DNA of 64,000 nt. It comes from Ichthyophis bannanicus. Taxonomy: Eukaryota > Chordata > Amphibia > Gymnophiona > Ichthyophiidae. Below the pieces are notes generated by a model. The model was not told where the DNA came from. It did not search any database and was given only the letters and a program-made list of their open reading frames with translations. This document shows positions 1 to 9,398 of this stretch, in pieces (positions within the stretch are counted from its first letter, which is position 1; every line of letters starts with the position of its first letter). The stretch lies in NCBI GenBank assembly GCA_033557465.1, contig JAWIIG010000025.1:9602501-9666500 (forward strand), read 5' to 3'. A program made the translations under genes and the position numbers.

Positions 1-449
1 ATACTGATCATGGATCTCATGGCAACCTTCACGTCGGCCAAGGCAAGCCGATTCTTCAGCACTAGGAGAGAGAATCTAGGAAGGTCTGGATGCTCTAGTG
101 CAGTGCTGGTCCATGGATGGCCTACTCTCATTCCCTCATGGGTGCTCATTGGTCATATAGTGCAATGAATCAAAGCACATCGGGGGCAAGTCCTTCTCAT
201 TGCCCCTGATTGGCCAAGGTGGCCATGGTCTGGCTGATAGTGGATCGGCCATGGTGCCTGCCACTCCGGGCCGACCTGTTGACCCAGGGGCTGGTCCGAA
301 TGCCTCAAGTGGATTGATTCTTGCTTATGGCACAGGGCTTGAAAGAGCTAGGTTGAGGAAGCATAACTACTCGGTGCAGGTGATTTTGACCTTATTGAAG
401 GCCCGGAAGAACTCCACATCATTGTCTTATATCTGAGTGTGGTGCATTT

Positions 450-1409
450 TTGAAGCCTAGTTTGCGAAACAACAGTGCCAACCTTTGTCGCATCGGTGCC
501 CGAAGTGCTAGTCTTTCTGAAGTCTGGCCTGGACAAGGGTCTGACCTGCAAGTTCTAGTGAGTGCAAGTGGCAGCTATTGTTACCACAGAAGGATACAAA
601 GGATATTCTTAGGGGCTCATCTGGATGTGGTGCGTTTTTTTTAAACGCAGTAAAGCAGGTCTGGCCACTGCTGTGGTTGGTGATGCCTCCTTGGGACCTC
701 AGTTTGGTTTTATCAGTGATGACAGAAGAGCCTTTTGAGCCTCTGGGCTCCTGCATGCTGAAGGACCTAATGCTTAAAATGGTGTTTCTGGTTGCTTTCT
801 GTTCTGCCAGGAGGATTTCAGAGCTCCAAGCTCTCTGTCGTGTCGGGAGCCTTTCCTTCCATCTCAAAGGAGAAGGTGGTACTACATCCAGTTCCATTGT
901 TTTGTTTTTGCCTAAAGTACGCTTGGTTTTTCATTTGAACCAGCCAGTCATCCTGCCAGTACTCTGGGGGGTGTCCAAGGGGGTCTGAGATCCGCAATTA
1001 CGCCTCCTGGATGTGCAGAGGGCATTGTGGTGTTATTTGAATAGGACAGCGCCGTTTTGGAAGTCTGATCACTTGTTCATCTTGTTTGGAGGACTCCATA
1101 AGGGGGAGGCAATGTCTAAGACCTCCATCTTGAGATGGATTAAAGAGGCTATTGCGTCAGCTTATCTGTTGCGCGTCGGTTGGTACCTGCAGGGTTACGG
1201 GCCCATTCAACCAGGCTCAGGCTGCTTCGTGGGCGGAGGTGGGTTAGTACCGCCAGGAGATAGTTGTAGGGTGGCCACTTGGGCATTGCCCCATACCTTT
1301 GTGAAGCATCATTGCCTGGATGTTCAGGCGGCAGGGGACGCGAGGTTTGGTGTGGCAGTGATTCAGGCTGGGCTCGCAGGTCCTTCCCGTCAGTACTGCT
1401 ATGGTACAT
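450..1409 (+). pseudogene. DIRS tyrosine recombinase remnant (B1)
   Basis: Translations in two plus frames match the DIRS recombinase. About 640-830 encodes a core-like stretch with LVLSVMTEEPFEPL followed by KMVFLVAFCSARRISELQAL, the N-terminal part of the DIRS integrase core. About 1050-1350 encodes the C-terminal part, with RVATWALPHTFVKHHCLD corresponding to the W...F..HY(L/C) region that carries the catalytic tyrosine; here the Tyr position reads His. In this family the enzyme integrates circular DNA intermediates without making staggered cuts. The reading frame is broken at least once between 988 and 1013 and the tyrosine seems lost, so this is a pseudogene. Confidence 0.7.
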
Positions 1410-1515
1410 CCCAGAGGTCAGGATGGGACTGGAGGAATGATAAGGAAGATGAAATGAGGCCTTACCTGCTAATTAGCTTTTCTTGAGTGCCTCAAATCCA
1501 GTCCCAGAACTCTCC
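1395..1515. repeat. Internal complementary region of DIRS-B1
   Basis: The stretch around 1446-1478 (containing GAGGCCTTACCTGCTAATTA) is the reverse complement of the right end at 2296-2321. The preceding bases (about 1400-1435, with GGACTGGAGGAATG) correspond to the complement of the element's left end as seen in copy B2. This arrangement, left-end complement joined to right-end complement between the last ORF and the right repeat, is the DIRS internal complementary region, thought to template completion of the circular DNA. Confidence 0.65.
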
Positions 1516-1698
1516 CTGCTTCAGCAACCTAGGTAGCGTAATGACCCCAGGCCTGAAGAAGGTCGTCATTGCGTGGGTGGTCCTGGGGTTTTGCACGGTG
1601 CCAGAGGCTCGGAAGCCTTTCTTGCAGAGCCGCATTTCTTTTTGTAAAAGCAAAACAAAACAAAAGGAAAGATAAAACAAAACACTAATAACAAGCAT

Positions 1699-1915
1699 TA
1701 GGAGTGGAGGAGTAGCCTAGTGGCTTGGTAACCAAGCAACTAGGGTTTGATTCCCACTAGCACTGTTTGTGGCCTTGGGCAAGTCACTTAACCCTCCATT
1801 GCCTCGGAAGAAAGGCCTGGCAATCTACTTTCGGTCACACTGCTAAGAAAAACCAGGAGCTTTGGGGTCGCCAGGAGTCAGCATTGACTCGAAGGCACAC
1901 GTTGCATTTTTGCAG
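1699..1915 (+). mobile_element. tRNA-derived CORE-type SINE with RTE-like 3' tail
   Basis: A 217-bp insertion inside DIRS-B1, flanked by a perfect 10-bp target duplication TAACAAGCAT (1689-1698 and 1916-1925). The head has a pol III A-box-like TAGCCTAGTGG and a B-box-like GGGTTTGATTCCC. The middle (about 1771-1803) carries CTTGGGCAAGTCACTTAACC, the hallmark of CORE/MIR-type SINEs. The 3' part (1866-1898, GGTCGCCAGGAGTC...GACTCGAAGGCAC) closely resembles the 3' end of the RTE LINE at 62612-62644. The intact target duplication suggests a fairly young insertion, probably mobilised in trans by the RTE machinery. Confidence 0.8.
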
Positions 1916-2321
1916 TAACAAGCATGACAGAAATTTACATTTTGTTTCTTTTGATGTTTTGGCAGAAGCAGTAGTGACGAGCTTGTGTCTGGCAGGCGCT
2001 TGGAGGTTTGATGGGTAAGCTGCTTCCTCCTTGTGGAGGAGGTTCCCTGGTTAGTTTGGGGGGCCTGGTTCTAGTTTATTGAGCATTATATATCCTTTGT
2101 TCAAAAGTTAACTACTTATTTGTTGCTCCTGTGAGTCTGTTTTGTCAATAGGTTACTGGGTCTGGTAGGTGGCGCTTGCTGCCTAAGCACACTGATGTCA
2201 TCAAAAGATGATATGCTCAGTCTCCAAGCTGCTGGTGGGGAGTGACTACCCAGAGGTCGGGTCGGGACTGGACTGGAGGCACTCGAGGAAAGCCAATTAG
2301 CAGGTAAGGTCTAATTTCACC

Positions 2322-3178
2322 TTAAGGGGTAGAACTGCAAGGGTGCCAATAATGTTGACCACAAATGCATTTTGCATAGTACTGGGGGGAAATGAATCAC
2401 TGTTTCAATTTCTCCGTGGATTGGTCTGCTTCAAAATGATATTGCTGCTGTCATGGGATGGATGGGGATGGAGGGGGCAGGGCAATAACTCATCTTCCCT
2501 CCTCCACATCTTGTTGCTGAATGCTAGAACCAAGGTATCCCTTTTCCTCTCCCCCCCACACATTCTGCTTCAGATAACAAGTGTCCCAGATTACCTGCAA
2601 AAAATTGGGTAACCTTATTTAATATGTGAACAATAAATCAATCTAATGCTATTAAGAAACTAGCGGTAACACAAATGAAGAGAGAGTTAATTCTGCCTGT
2701 CTGTTGTCCACCACCTCTCAACACTCTTGTCCCCTTCCTGTATGGACCGCTGGTTTCCAACACACAGGCAAACTGCAGTTTGTCTGCTAGGTGGATGTTC
2801 CTCAACTCAATGCTGCCAGTGCAAGGCACGGAGTAGCAAAAATGGACAAACATCGGAGCAAATGAACTGCCTTTTCTCTATAGTGGGATGAACAGTACAG
2901 CCTTGGTGGGAGTAGTATTGTTAAGGTTATAGTTCAATGGTGACACACACAGCCAGAGCCAAGGCCCGGAATAGTGGAGTTTCAAAGGGAAGGAACCAGA
3001 GGATTGTTGCTGTGATGACCAAATCAGGTAAGTGTGGGAGTTGGGAGATATAACAAATTCCTAGGCAGCTATGTATGAAGGCTCATGGTGCTAGATCTCA
3101 GGTGTAGTTTTTATTGAACTGAAAAACCAAAAAGGAGTTCCAAAAAAACACCAAACAGCCCAAATGATTAAAAATTCA
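2322..3178. other. Unannotated flank, no gene recognised
   Basis: I see no convincing coding region, RNA gene or repeat terminus here. A polyadenylation-like AATAAA occurs near 2632 on the plus strand but has no gene attached to it. Confidence 0.5.
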
Positions 3179-3186
3179 CCCTAGAT

Positions 3187-3348
3187 CACCTAGCCAGTCA
3201 GATTTTCAGGATAACCACAATGAATATTCATGAGAGAGATTTGCATGCACTGCCGCCATGGTATGCAAATCTGTTATGCACATACATTGTGGTTATCCTG
3301 AAAACCTGACTGGCTAGGTGTGTCTCAAGGACAAAGTGAGAACCCTTG
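3187..3348. mobile_element. hAT-type palindromic MITE (truncated left end)
   Basis: The sequence is self-complementary: GTCAGATTTTCAGGATAACC on the left mirrors GGTTATCCTGAAAACCTGAC on the right, around a centre near 3257. It is bracketed by an 8-bp direct repeat CCCTAGAT (3179-3186 and 3349-3356), the length expected for hAT elements. Related copies lie at 13211-13402 and 13434-13620. The left terminus lacks the CAGTGGTTCTCAA end seen in copy 13434. Confidence 0.7.
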
Positions 3349-3523
3349 CCCTAGATATATTACTTAATAACCGTTTACCTCTTAACATTCTGCTCCCCAT
3401 GGCAATGCAACCAGTTCAACTGATAGGAAAGGTGAGGACAGAAGGAGATCCAATGACTGGAAGAGAAAATAATACAGGTTGTGGAATAATTACAGCTGAG
3501 AAACTCTATATCATTTCCACTAT

Positions 3524-4516
3524 TCATGGCTTATTTCTGTAAGTGCAGCTGAGTTGGGTCATATCTCGATCATAAATGGTATAAACCTTCTTGGCTCTAA
3601 GTCCTCGGAACTTCAGTGTGAGCTGGCCACTGTAGGTGGTGGAGGTAAAATAGTACATGATGGGGTTCAGGCAGCTGTTGAAGCTAACCATGGCCAGGGT
3701 GATACGGCGCAGTTTGTAGATGAAGCTAGCAAAGGCACAGTGGTCGAGAAGTTTGGTCCGCATCATGAAATGCAGAAGGTGCGTGATGTGGTAGGGAAGG
3801 AAGCACAGGATGGAGATAGCTAGGATCATGAAGATAGTTCTCAGAGCCTTCTTTTTATGAATGCTAGCTTTGATCTTGGAGATACGTCTAGCAATCAAAG
3901 GATAGCTTATTATGATGATGCTGAAAGGTATAACAAAGCCAAACACCAAGGCACAGGTATTGTAGGGCACCATCCGTGTCATCCAGCTGCTCACAGGAAA
4001 GCTCTCAAAGCAAGCTGTCTTGTTATTGTGCTCTGTGAAATTGTGCAGACGCCCTCCCAAGACCAAAGGAACTACAATAGCCACTGCAATAGCCCAAAGT
4101 AGCACAGTTAACACTATGCTGTAGTGGCTGACCTTAATCCGTAGGTATGTCACAGGATGCACTACAGCGATGTAACGATCAACGCATATACATGTGAAGA
4201 AGCCAATGCTCAGGTAGATGTTGGTGAAATAGAGGGTCCCAGTGATTCTGCAGGTGATATCCCCGAAGATCCAATTGTTCTCATTAATATGATAGTGGAT
4301 TCTAAAAGGCAGCATACAGACAAAGATGGTATCCACTATTGCTAGGTTGATGAAGTATACATAGGACTGAGTGGTATTTTTCACCTTGCAAGTCAACACA
4401 TAGAGAGCTAAGACATTCTCTGTCAAACCCAGGATGAAGATGAGGCTGTAGAGGACAGAGAAGAGATGGTACTGGAAATCTGCATGCAAGTCACAAGTTG
4501 AGTTGCCATTCATCAT
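3524..4516 (-). CDS. Class A GPCR, P2Y/LPA/PAF-receptor-like
   Basis: An uninterrupted 330-codon single-exon receptor, presumably a plasma-membrane Gi/Gq-type receptor for a lipid or nucleotide ligand. Residues are numbered from the ATG at 4516. N-glycosylation sequons lie at N5, N159 and N165. TM2 has LAIVD (58-62). C89 and C169 are the likely TM3-ECL2 disulfide. DRY is at 113-115, CFLPYH in TM6 at 238-243 (the P2Y-group F/CxPxH form) and NPIMYY in TM7 at 284-289. The frame opens upstream only through a non-ATG codon directly after a stop, so the start is the tandem ATG at 4516/4513. TM1 has E33 where most receptors have Gly before the conserved Asn34. N-terminal and TM1 spacing recalls PAF receptor, TM3-TM7 recalls LPAR6/P2Y receptors; I cannot fix the orthologue. 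It is the only intact host gene in the window. Confidence 0.88.
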   Translation of the reverse strand: MMNGNSTCDLHADFQYHLFSVLYSLIFILGLTENVLALYVLTCKVKNTTQSYVYFINLAIVDTIFVCMLPFRIHYHINENNWIFGDITCRITGTLYFTNIYLSIGFFTCICVDRYIAVVHPVTYLRIKVSHYSIVLTVLLWAIAVAIVVPLVLGGRLHNFTEHNNKTACFESFPVSSWMTRMVPYNTCALVFGFVIPFSIIIISYPLIARRISKIKASIHKKKALRTIFMILAISILCFLPYHITHLLHFMMRTKLLDHCAFASFIYKLRRITLAMVSFNSCLNPIMYYFTSTTYSGQLTLKFRGLRAKKVYTIYDRDMTQLSCTYRNKP

Positions 4517-5151
4517 TTTCCCATCAGAGGAGGAAAGGGAGGCTAGGTCTGTTCTGCTATACTTGGTTGGTCGCAGAGCCAACAAGCTCAATCACAGATG
4601 AAAATGTTGCTTTTACCAAACTCTCCAGGAGGTAACATGTACAACCTGTGAAGCAAGTGCTGCCTTGATAACAAGCGTTGCATGGGTTTGGATTTAGAAA
4701 CCTGTGCTGAGGTTGGTAGACTGCAATATTAAGTGACAAGAAAATTTAAAAATAGATATGCAAGTTTCTGTAATGAAGCAAATTTCCCCTAAAAGTTTGT
4801 TTGATGAATAGAAACCACAGGAAGCACAGGGGTGTCTTAGCAAGTAGGCTGGCACGCTTTAAGTATGTTGCCTGAGCCTTGAACTCCCTCCACTATTTCC
4901 ATATGTATACAGTTCACAGTTCTACTCCCTCCTATAACTAGTGAAATTTTCTGAAATTTAGAACAAAATACTATTTTGAAATGAATCATAGTGTGATTCA
5001 GCTGAATCAGACACTGTGTCCAAGACCTTATATTGGTCCATATAGAGGATATGATGCCTTCTCTCCCACTAGGCCTGAGCGATTCATCTCTGTGGTGCTT
5101 ATTTTGCATTGCTTTTGGGAATCATGGTCCACAAAAAGCGAACAGCCTATT
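4517..5151. other. 5' flank of the receptor gene
   Basis: On the minus strand this is the region upstream of the receptor ATG. A pyrimidine-rich run lies just upstream of the ATG (about 4525-4540), but I see no clear splice acceptor or TATA box that I would trust. Any 5' non-coding exon cannot be placed by eye. Confidence 0.4.
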
Positions 5152-5312
5152 TCTCCAGGACCAAGCAGGAAGTCAGTCCTCACTTATGGGTGACGTCGGC
5201 GCCGACGGAGCCCTCGCGGAGCAATTTTCCCCAGCTTTCAAAGAAAGCCTTTGGGAATTGCAGCGCGCATGCGCGGTAGTCTTCCCGCCCGAAGGTGCCA
5301 TCTTAGCCAGTC
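5152..5312. repeat. Left inverted terminal repeat of DIRS-A1
   Basis: Reverse complement of 10763-10920 with a few indels near the tip (left CCAGGACCAAGCAGGAAG, right-strand equivalent CCAGGAGCAGCAGGAA). It contains the palindromic CRE-like TGACGTCGGCGCCGACG at 5191-5207. Confidence 0.9.
5191..5304 (+). promoter_or_regulatory. Candidate promoter in the DIRS-A terminal repeat
   Basis: Three recognisable motifs lie close together: CRE-like TGACGTCG (5191), E2F/Sp1-like TTCCCGCCC (about 5282-5290) and YY1-like GCCATCTT (5297-5304). The YY1-like octamer is preserved in four other DIRS-A/C terminal repeats (10771, 34809, 40084, 50268). Position just upstream of gag is consistent with a promoter. 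Function is inferred from motifs only. Confidence 0.45.
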
Positions 5313-5552
5313 TTCTTTTTTCCGCGGAGCCCTACAGACGTCCCCGTCTTGTCCCCGCGAAAAAGTTGATTTTCCTCTGTATTTATCCTTTTTTCTTTCG
5401 GTTCGACGCCGGTCGTTTTCCCCGCCCGGACTCGCGACGCCGGTCTCGAGTCCTCTAACGGTTTTTCGGTTATTCTGACTTAGTCAGTTTTCGTTTTCGT
5501 TTTTTCCCTGGCAGCCCGGTCCTTTGACCTCGCAGGGGCCCTTTTTTCCCCG

Positions 5553-7322
5553 ATGGCTGCCAGTGGCTTTAAGCGGTGTGGTCGGTGTGACCGAAATATG
5601 TCACTCACCGACTCACACGACCTTTGCCTCCGCTGCCTGGGCCCAGATCACGAGGAACTGATCTGTGGGCCCTGCAGCAAACTGTCCTCGAAGGCGTTGA
5701 GAAGTCGGCGGCATCAGCGCGAAAGAATCTTCGCTGACCCCAGCCGTACCCGGACCTCGTCGGAGGCCTCACTGTCGAAAGGCTCCAGTTCGGACCGTCG
5801 ACGGAGCTCCTCCGACCGGGGTTCTCCCTCCGGGGACCATCGACGGAAGGAAAAACCCGCGAGGGCGGCGTCGGTGGACGCTCCTGGCTCCGCGAGGGCC
5901 AGGTCGCATAGCCCCGACAGCCGCCCCGGGTCCTTGGAGAAGGATCACCTCCCGAAGCGACCTCGCCTGGAGTCGGAGATGCCTGCCCGGGTAAGTCCTG
6001 TTGTCCTTCTGGACTCGCCTCCGCGTCAGCCGACGTCGGGCCCGACGCCGTCGGGGCCCGAGTCGGGGGCTGCTGGGTCGCCTGAGCTCGGACTCAGGTT
6101 GACGGCCTTGGAGAGCAGATTGTCTGCCTTCATGGACCAGCAGCGGGCACTGCTCGCTGGCTTCGCTGGCGTCGCTGCCCCGACCGCCGGGACGTCGACG
6201 TCCAAGTCGACCCCGGAGACCGAGCCGATCCTCGAGTCGATGAGAACTCGAGTCGATCCTCGGTCGAGGTCGCCCTCGGCCTCCCGTTCGGGACCGAGGT
6301 CGCCGACGCCGACGCCGACTCCCTCGGCGTCGGGGCGGCTGGCGCCGCACCCTGCCCGAGCCGACCCCACCGAGTCCTCGTCGGAGTCGGTCTGGGAGTC
6401 GGAGGAAGAAGAGTCACCTGATTCTTTCCGGACTCGGTGTGTCCCATCGGACTCTCCGGAGTCCGAGCCTCGGAAGCAGTCCCCCCCGGAGGATGCCCGG
6501 TTCTCGGATTTCGTTAGGGATATGGCCAAGGCTTTGGCCTTCCCTGCGGACCCCGAGGAGGAGCCTCGAGCCGAAGAGCTCGACGCCCTCCAGTATGACT
6601 CTCCCGCGAGGGAGCACTTTACTGTGCCGGTTCCTCCTATGCTGGAACGACTGCTCTTCCGCATGTGGGAGAGTCCGGCCTCCTCGCCGGTCCTGAGCAA
6701 GCGGGTCAATTCTATCTATCGAGTCCGCAAGAGCCCTGGTTTTCAAAAGGCGCAGTTGCCGCACCATTCCATGGTAGTGGAATCGGCCATGCATCGTCTT
6801 AAGAGCCAGAAGATGCACTCCTCGGTGCCTCCTGGAAGGGAGGCCCGTAACCTGGATGGCCTTGGCAAGAAGTGCTTCCAGGGCTCTATGCTCGCCTGTC
6901 GTGTCCAGACTTACCAGCTCTACATGGGCATGTATCTCAGGGATCTGGCTAAAGAGCTAGCCGGCTTCTCCGCTGGTTTGTCCGAGGAACCCTTGCGGAG
7001 GTTCCTAGCCTTGTCCACAGGTATTCGGGAATGCTCAAAGTTCATGTCCCGGGCAGCCTATGATGGCTTTGAAGCCTCGGCTCGAGTAGCCGCAGCCGGC
7101 ATCGGTGCCCGCCGACAGGCTTGGCTTCAGTCATCCGACCTTGAGCCCTGGGTACAGGACAAGTTGGTCGATGTCCCCTGCCGAGGCGAAAACCTCTTTG
7201 GCAAGCCCATGGCGGAAAAGGCTGCACAAATTGAGACTGAGACTCTCACCAGGACCAGGCTTTCTAGGAAGACCTCCGCCCCTTCCCAGAAAAAGAAGGG
7301 CTCGGGAAAAAAGACATTTTAA
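5553..7322 (+). CDS. DIRS ORF1 (gag-like), intact
   Basis: A 589-codon ORF in the ORF1 position of the element, starting at an ATG 240 bp inside the left repeat. The N-terminus has a possible zinc-binding array with cysteines at 9, 12, 25, 28, 38 and 41 and histidines at 22 and 33. Residues about 50-290 are low-complexity and rich in Ser, Arg and Pro. About 300-420 is acidic, with a DFVRDMAKAL helix motif. The C-terminal third (about 380-560) is more globular (VRKSPGFQKAQLPHH, then AARVAAAGIGARRQ) and resembles DIRS gag-like proteins. Homologous fragments occur in A2 (37948-39782) and C (46340-50022). The role is presumably nucleoprotein assembly. It is the only DIRS ORF here without an evident break. 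Confidence 0.85.
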   Translation: MAASGFKRCGRCDRNMSLTDSHDLCLRCLGPDHEELICGPCSKLSSKALRSRRHQRERIFADPSRTRTSSEASLSKGSSSDRRRSSSDRGSPSGDHRRKEKPARAASVDAPGSARARSHSPDSRPGSLEKDHLPKRPRLESEMPARVSPVVLLDSPPRQPTSGPTPSGPESGAAGSPELGLRLTALESRLSAFMDQQRALLAGFAGVAAPTAGTSTSKSTPETEPILESMRTRVDPRSRSPSASRSGPRSPTPTPTPSASGRLAPHPARADPTESSSESVWESEEEESPDSFRTRCVPSDSPESEPRKQSPPEDARFSDFVRDMAKALAFPADPEEEPRAEELDALQYDSPAREHFTVPVPPMLERLLFRMWESPASSPVLSKRVNSIYRVRKSPGFQKAQLPHHSMVVESAMHRLKSQKMHSSVPPGREARNLDGLGKKCFQGSMLACRVQTYQLYMGMYLRDLAKELAGFSAGLSEEPLRRFLALSTGIRECSKFMSRAAYDGFEASARVAAAGIGARRQAWLQSSDLEPWVQDKLVDVPCRGENLFGKPMAEKAAQIETETLTRTRLSRKTSAPSQKKKGSGKKTF

Positions 7323-7479
7323 CCGAGGAAGGCGGCTGCCTACAAACAATACCCCCATTATCAGGCCCCTGCAGCTCCCCAACAGGGCCAGCAGGCCAAG
7401 GGACGGGGTAACGGGTCCCGTAGGCAGCAAGCCCCCAAGCCTGCGCCACCAGCCCCTGCTCAGCAGGGTGGGGGTTTTT

Positions 7480-9398
7480 GACTCGCTCAGCATAGCCTCT
7501 CCCCCCCCCGCTGGTTCCCCCCAGCACCGGAGGCCGGCTGGTTCACTTCGCCGACAGGTGGTCCAGCATCACCGCAGATGCCTGGGTGCTTCAGGTCGTG
7601 CGAGAGGGCTACCTTCTCCACTTCCATCAGGTCCCTCCCTCCTATTTTCCGGGAGAGCCTCCGCGCCCCCCTCTGCACAGGGAGTTGCTCCTTCAGGAGT
7701 TAGCAGGTCTTCTGCAGGATCGGGCGGTGGAACCGGTGCCACACCACCTGAGAGGTCAGGGCTTCTATTCAAGGTATTTTCTGATACCAAAGAGAACAGG
7801 AGGCCTCCGACCCATCCTGGACTTGCGCAACCTCAACAAGTTCCTTGTGCGGGAGAAGTTCAAAATGCTTACCCTTGGAATCCTTCTGCCCTACCTCCAG
7901 CAGGGAGATTGGCTATGCTCCTTGGATCTAAAGGATGCTTACACGCACATCCTCATCCACCCAAGCCACCGCCAATACCTAAGGTTTGTGGTGGCAGGAA
8001 ATCATTACCAGTACAGAGTACTGCCCTTCGGCCTGTCCTCCGCACCGCGAGTCTTCACAAAATGTCTCGCGGTCGTGGCGGCCCATCTCCGGCTTCACGG
8101 CCTCTATGTTTTTCCGTACCTCGACGACTGGCTCATCAGAGCAGCGTCCGCTCAGGAGGTCACCACCGCCACGTGCCGCACGGTGACTCTGCTGCAGCAC
8201 TTGGGCTTTGTCATCAACTTCGCAAAGTCCACTTTGCTCCCCTCACAGGATCTCGAGTTCATCGGCGCAAGGCTGCACACCCCTCAGGCGCGAGCGTACC
8301 TACCGCTCGACAGGGCTCAGCGGCTCATGGACCTAGCCGACCGCTTTCGCAGCCAGCCCCTGGTCTCCGCCAGGCGCTTCCTGAGACTGCTCGGCCATAT
8401 GGCTTTCCACCGTCCATGTGACCCCCAATGCCCGCCTGAATATGCGGCCTGCTCAGTGGTGTCTCCGCCAGCAGTGGCGACAGGCCACGGGCGGCCTAGC
8501 AGACCTGGTGCGCGTCTCCGAGCCGCTGGTCTCGTCTATCCGGTGGTGGCTCCGGCAGCCGAACCTGGTATTGGGAATGCCTTTCCAGTCACCTCAGCCG
8601 ACCCGGGTGCTGACCACCGATGCATCCCTCCTGGGCTGGGGAGCCCATTGCCAAGAGGCACGTACTCAAGGCCTCTGGACCAAGTGGGAGTCTGCTCAGC
8701 AGATCAACTTCCTGGAGCTCAGGGCGATCCGCCTAGCTCTCAAGGCCTTCTCCCACCTGACCTCCCAACAGTCCGTCCTTGTCCAGACGGACAATCAAGT
8801 TGCCATGTTCTACGTGAACAAGCAGGGGGGCACGGGCTCCTTCCTCCTCTGCCGGGAGGCACAGAAGCTCTGCTCTTGGGCCGTCAGTCACGGCATTCTC
8901 CTCAAGGCAGTTTATCTCCCGGGCCAAGAAAATTGCCTGGCGGACAAACTCAGCAGGGTCCTCCAGCCGCACGAGTGGCGTCTGGACCCCTTGATTGTTC
9001 AGAAGCTCTTCCTCAGGTGGGGCCTCCCCACAGTGGATCTCTTTGCCAGTCCTCACAACCGGCAGCTTCCTCGCTTCTGCTCTCGTCAGCCTCACCCCCT
9101 TCGGGTGGCGGCGGACGCCTTTCTGATCTCATGGTCGGGGAGCCTTCTGTACGCTTTCCCTCCCATCCCGTTAGTCTCTCGGACCCTTTTCAAGGTTCTC
9201 CGAGACAAAGCTTTCATGATCCTGGTGGCCCCTCGCTGGCCCAGGCAGCCGTGGTTTCCGCTCTTGCTGCAACTGGCGGTGGAGGATCCAATCCCTCTGG
9301 GGGTGCAACCGGATCTCCTCACCCAGGATCAGGGGTCCCTACTGCACCCCAACCTCAGGTCTCTCAACCTCATGGCCTGGCTGCTGAGAGGGTAGTCC
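7480..9398 (+). pseudogene. DIRS reverse transcriptase-RNase H-methyltransferase-like ORF (frameshifted)
   Basis: The frame is open upstream of any ATG and runs through DIRS-type RT: KRTGGLRPILDLRNLN, then LDLKDAY (7922-7942), LPFGLSSAP, and the catalytic YLDDWLI (about 8117-8137). Near 8402-8406 one extra base moves the frame; the downstream half (VLTTDASLLGWGAH for RNase H, QTDNQVAMFYVN, then the DLFAS...RFCS region typical of the DIRS methyltransferase-like domain) continues in frame 3 to a stop at 9398. A single-base insertion therefore separates RT from RNase H. The protein would copy element RNA into cDNA and remove the template. Catalytic Asp pairs are intact, so the break looks recent. 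Confidence 0.88.

Larger units (their letters stand above)
1..2321 (+). mobile_element. DIRS retrotransposon, family B, 3' portion (copy B1)
   Basis: The window opens inside a DIRS-type tyrosine-recombinase retrotransposon. Visible parts in order are decayed recombinase coding sequence (about 450-1400), an internal complementary region (about 1395-1515), a SINE insertion (1699-1915) and the right terminal repeat (about 2170-2321). The right end, ending in AATTTCACC, is the reverse complement of the left-coordinate end of copy B2 at 13664, so the two belong to one family. The left part lies outside the window. Stops and frameshifts show that the copy is inactive. Flanking sequence from 2322 is non-repetitive as far as I can tell. 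Confidence 0.8.

Noticed and set aside
3857..4345. Plus-strand ORFs inside the GPCR gene
   Set aside because: Antisense shadows of the receptor coding strand.
5152..5312. Reading the DIRS terminal repeats as LTRs of a Gypsy or endogenous retrovirus element
   Set aside because: The repeats are inverted, not direct; there is a tyrosine recombinase instead of a DDE integrase, and no protease motif was seen.
5769..6350. Long Arg-rich minus-strand ORFs opposite the DIRS gag
   Set aside because: Shadows of a GC-rich, biased coding strand; no conserved counterpart in the A2 or C copies.
7105..8421. 438-codon plus-strand ORF overlapping the gag/RT junction
   Set aside because: Low-complexity Pro/Ser/Arg translation in a frame shifted from the real gag and RT frames.
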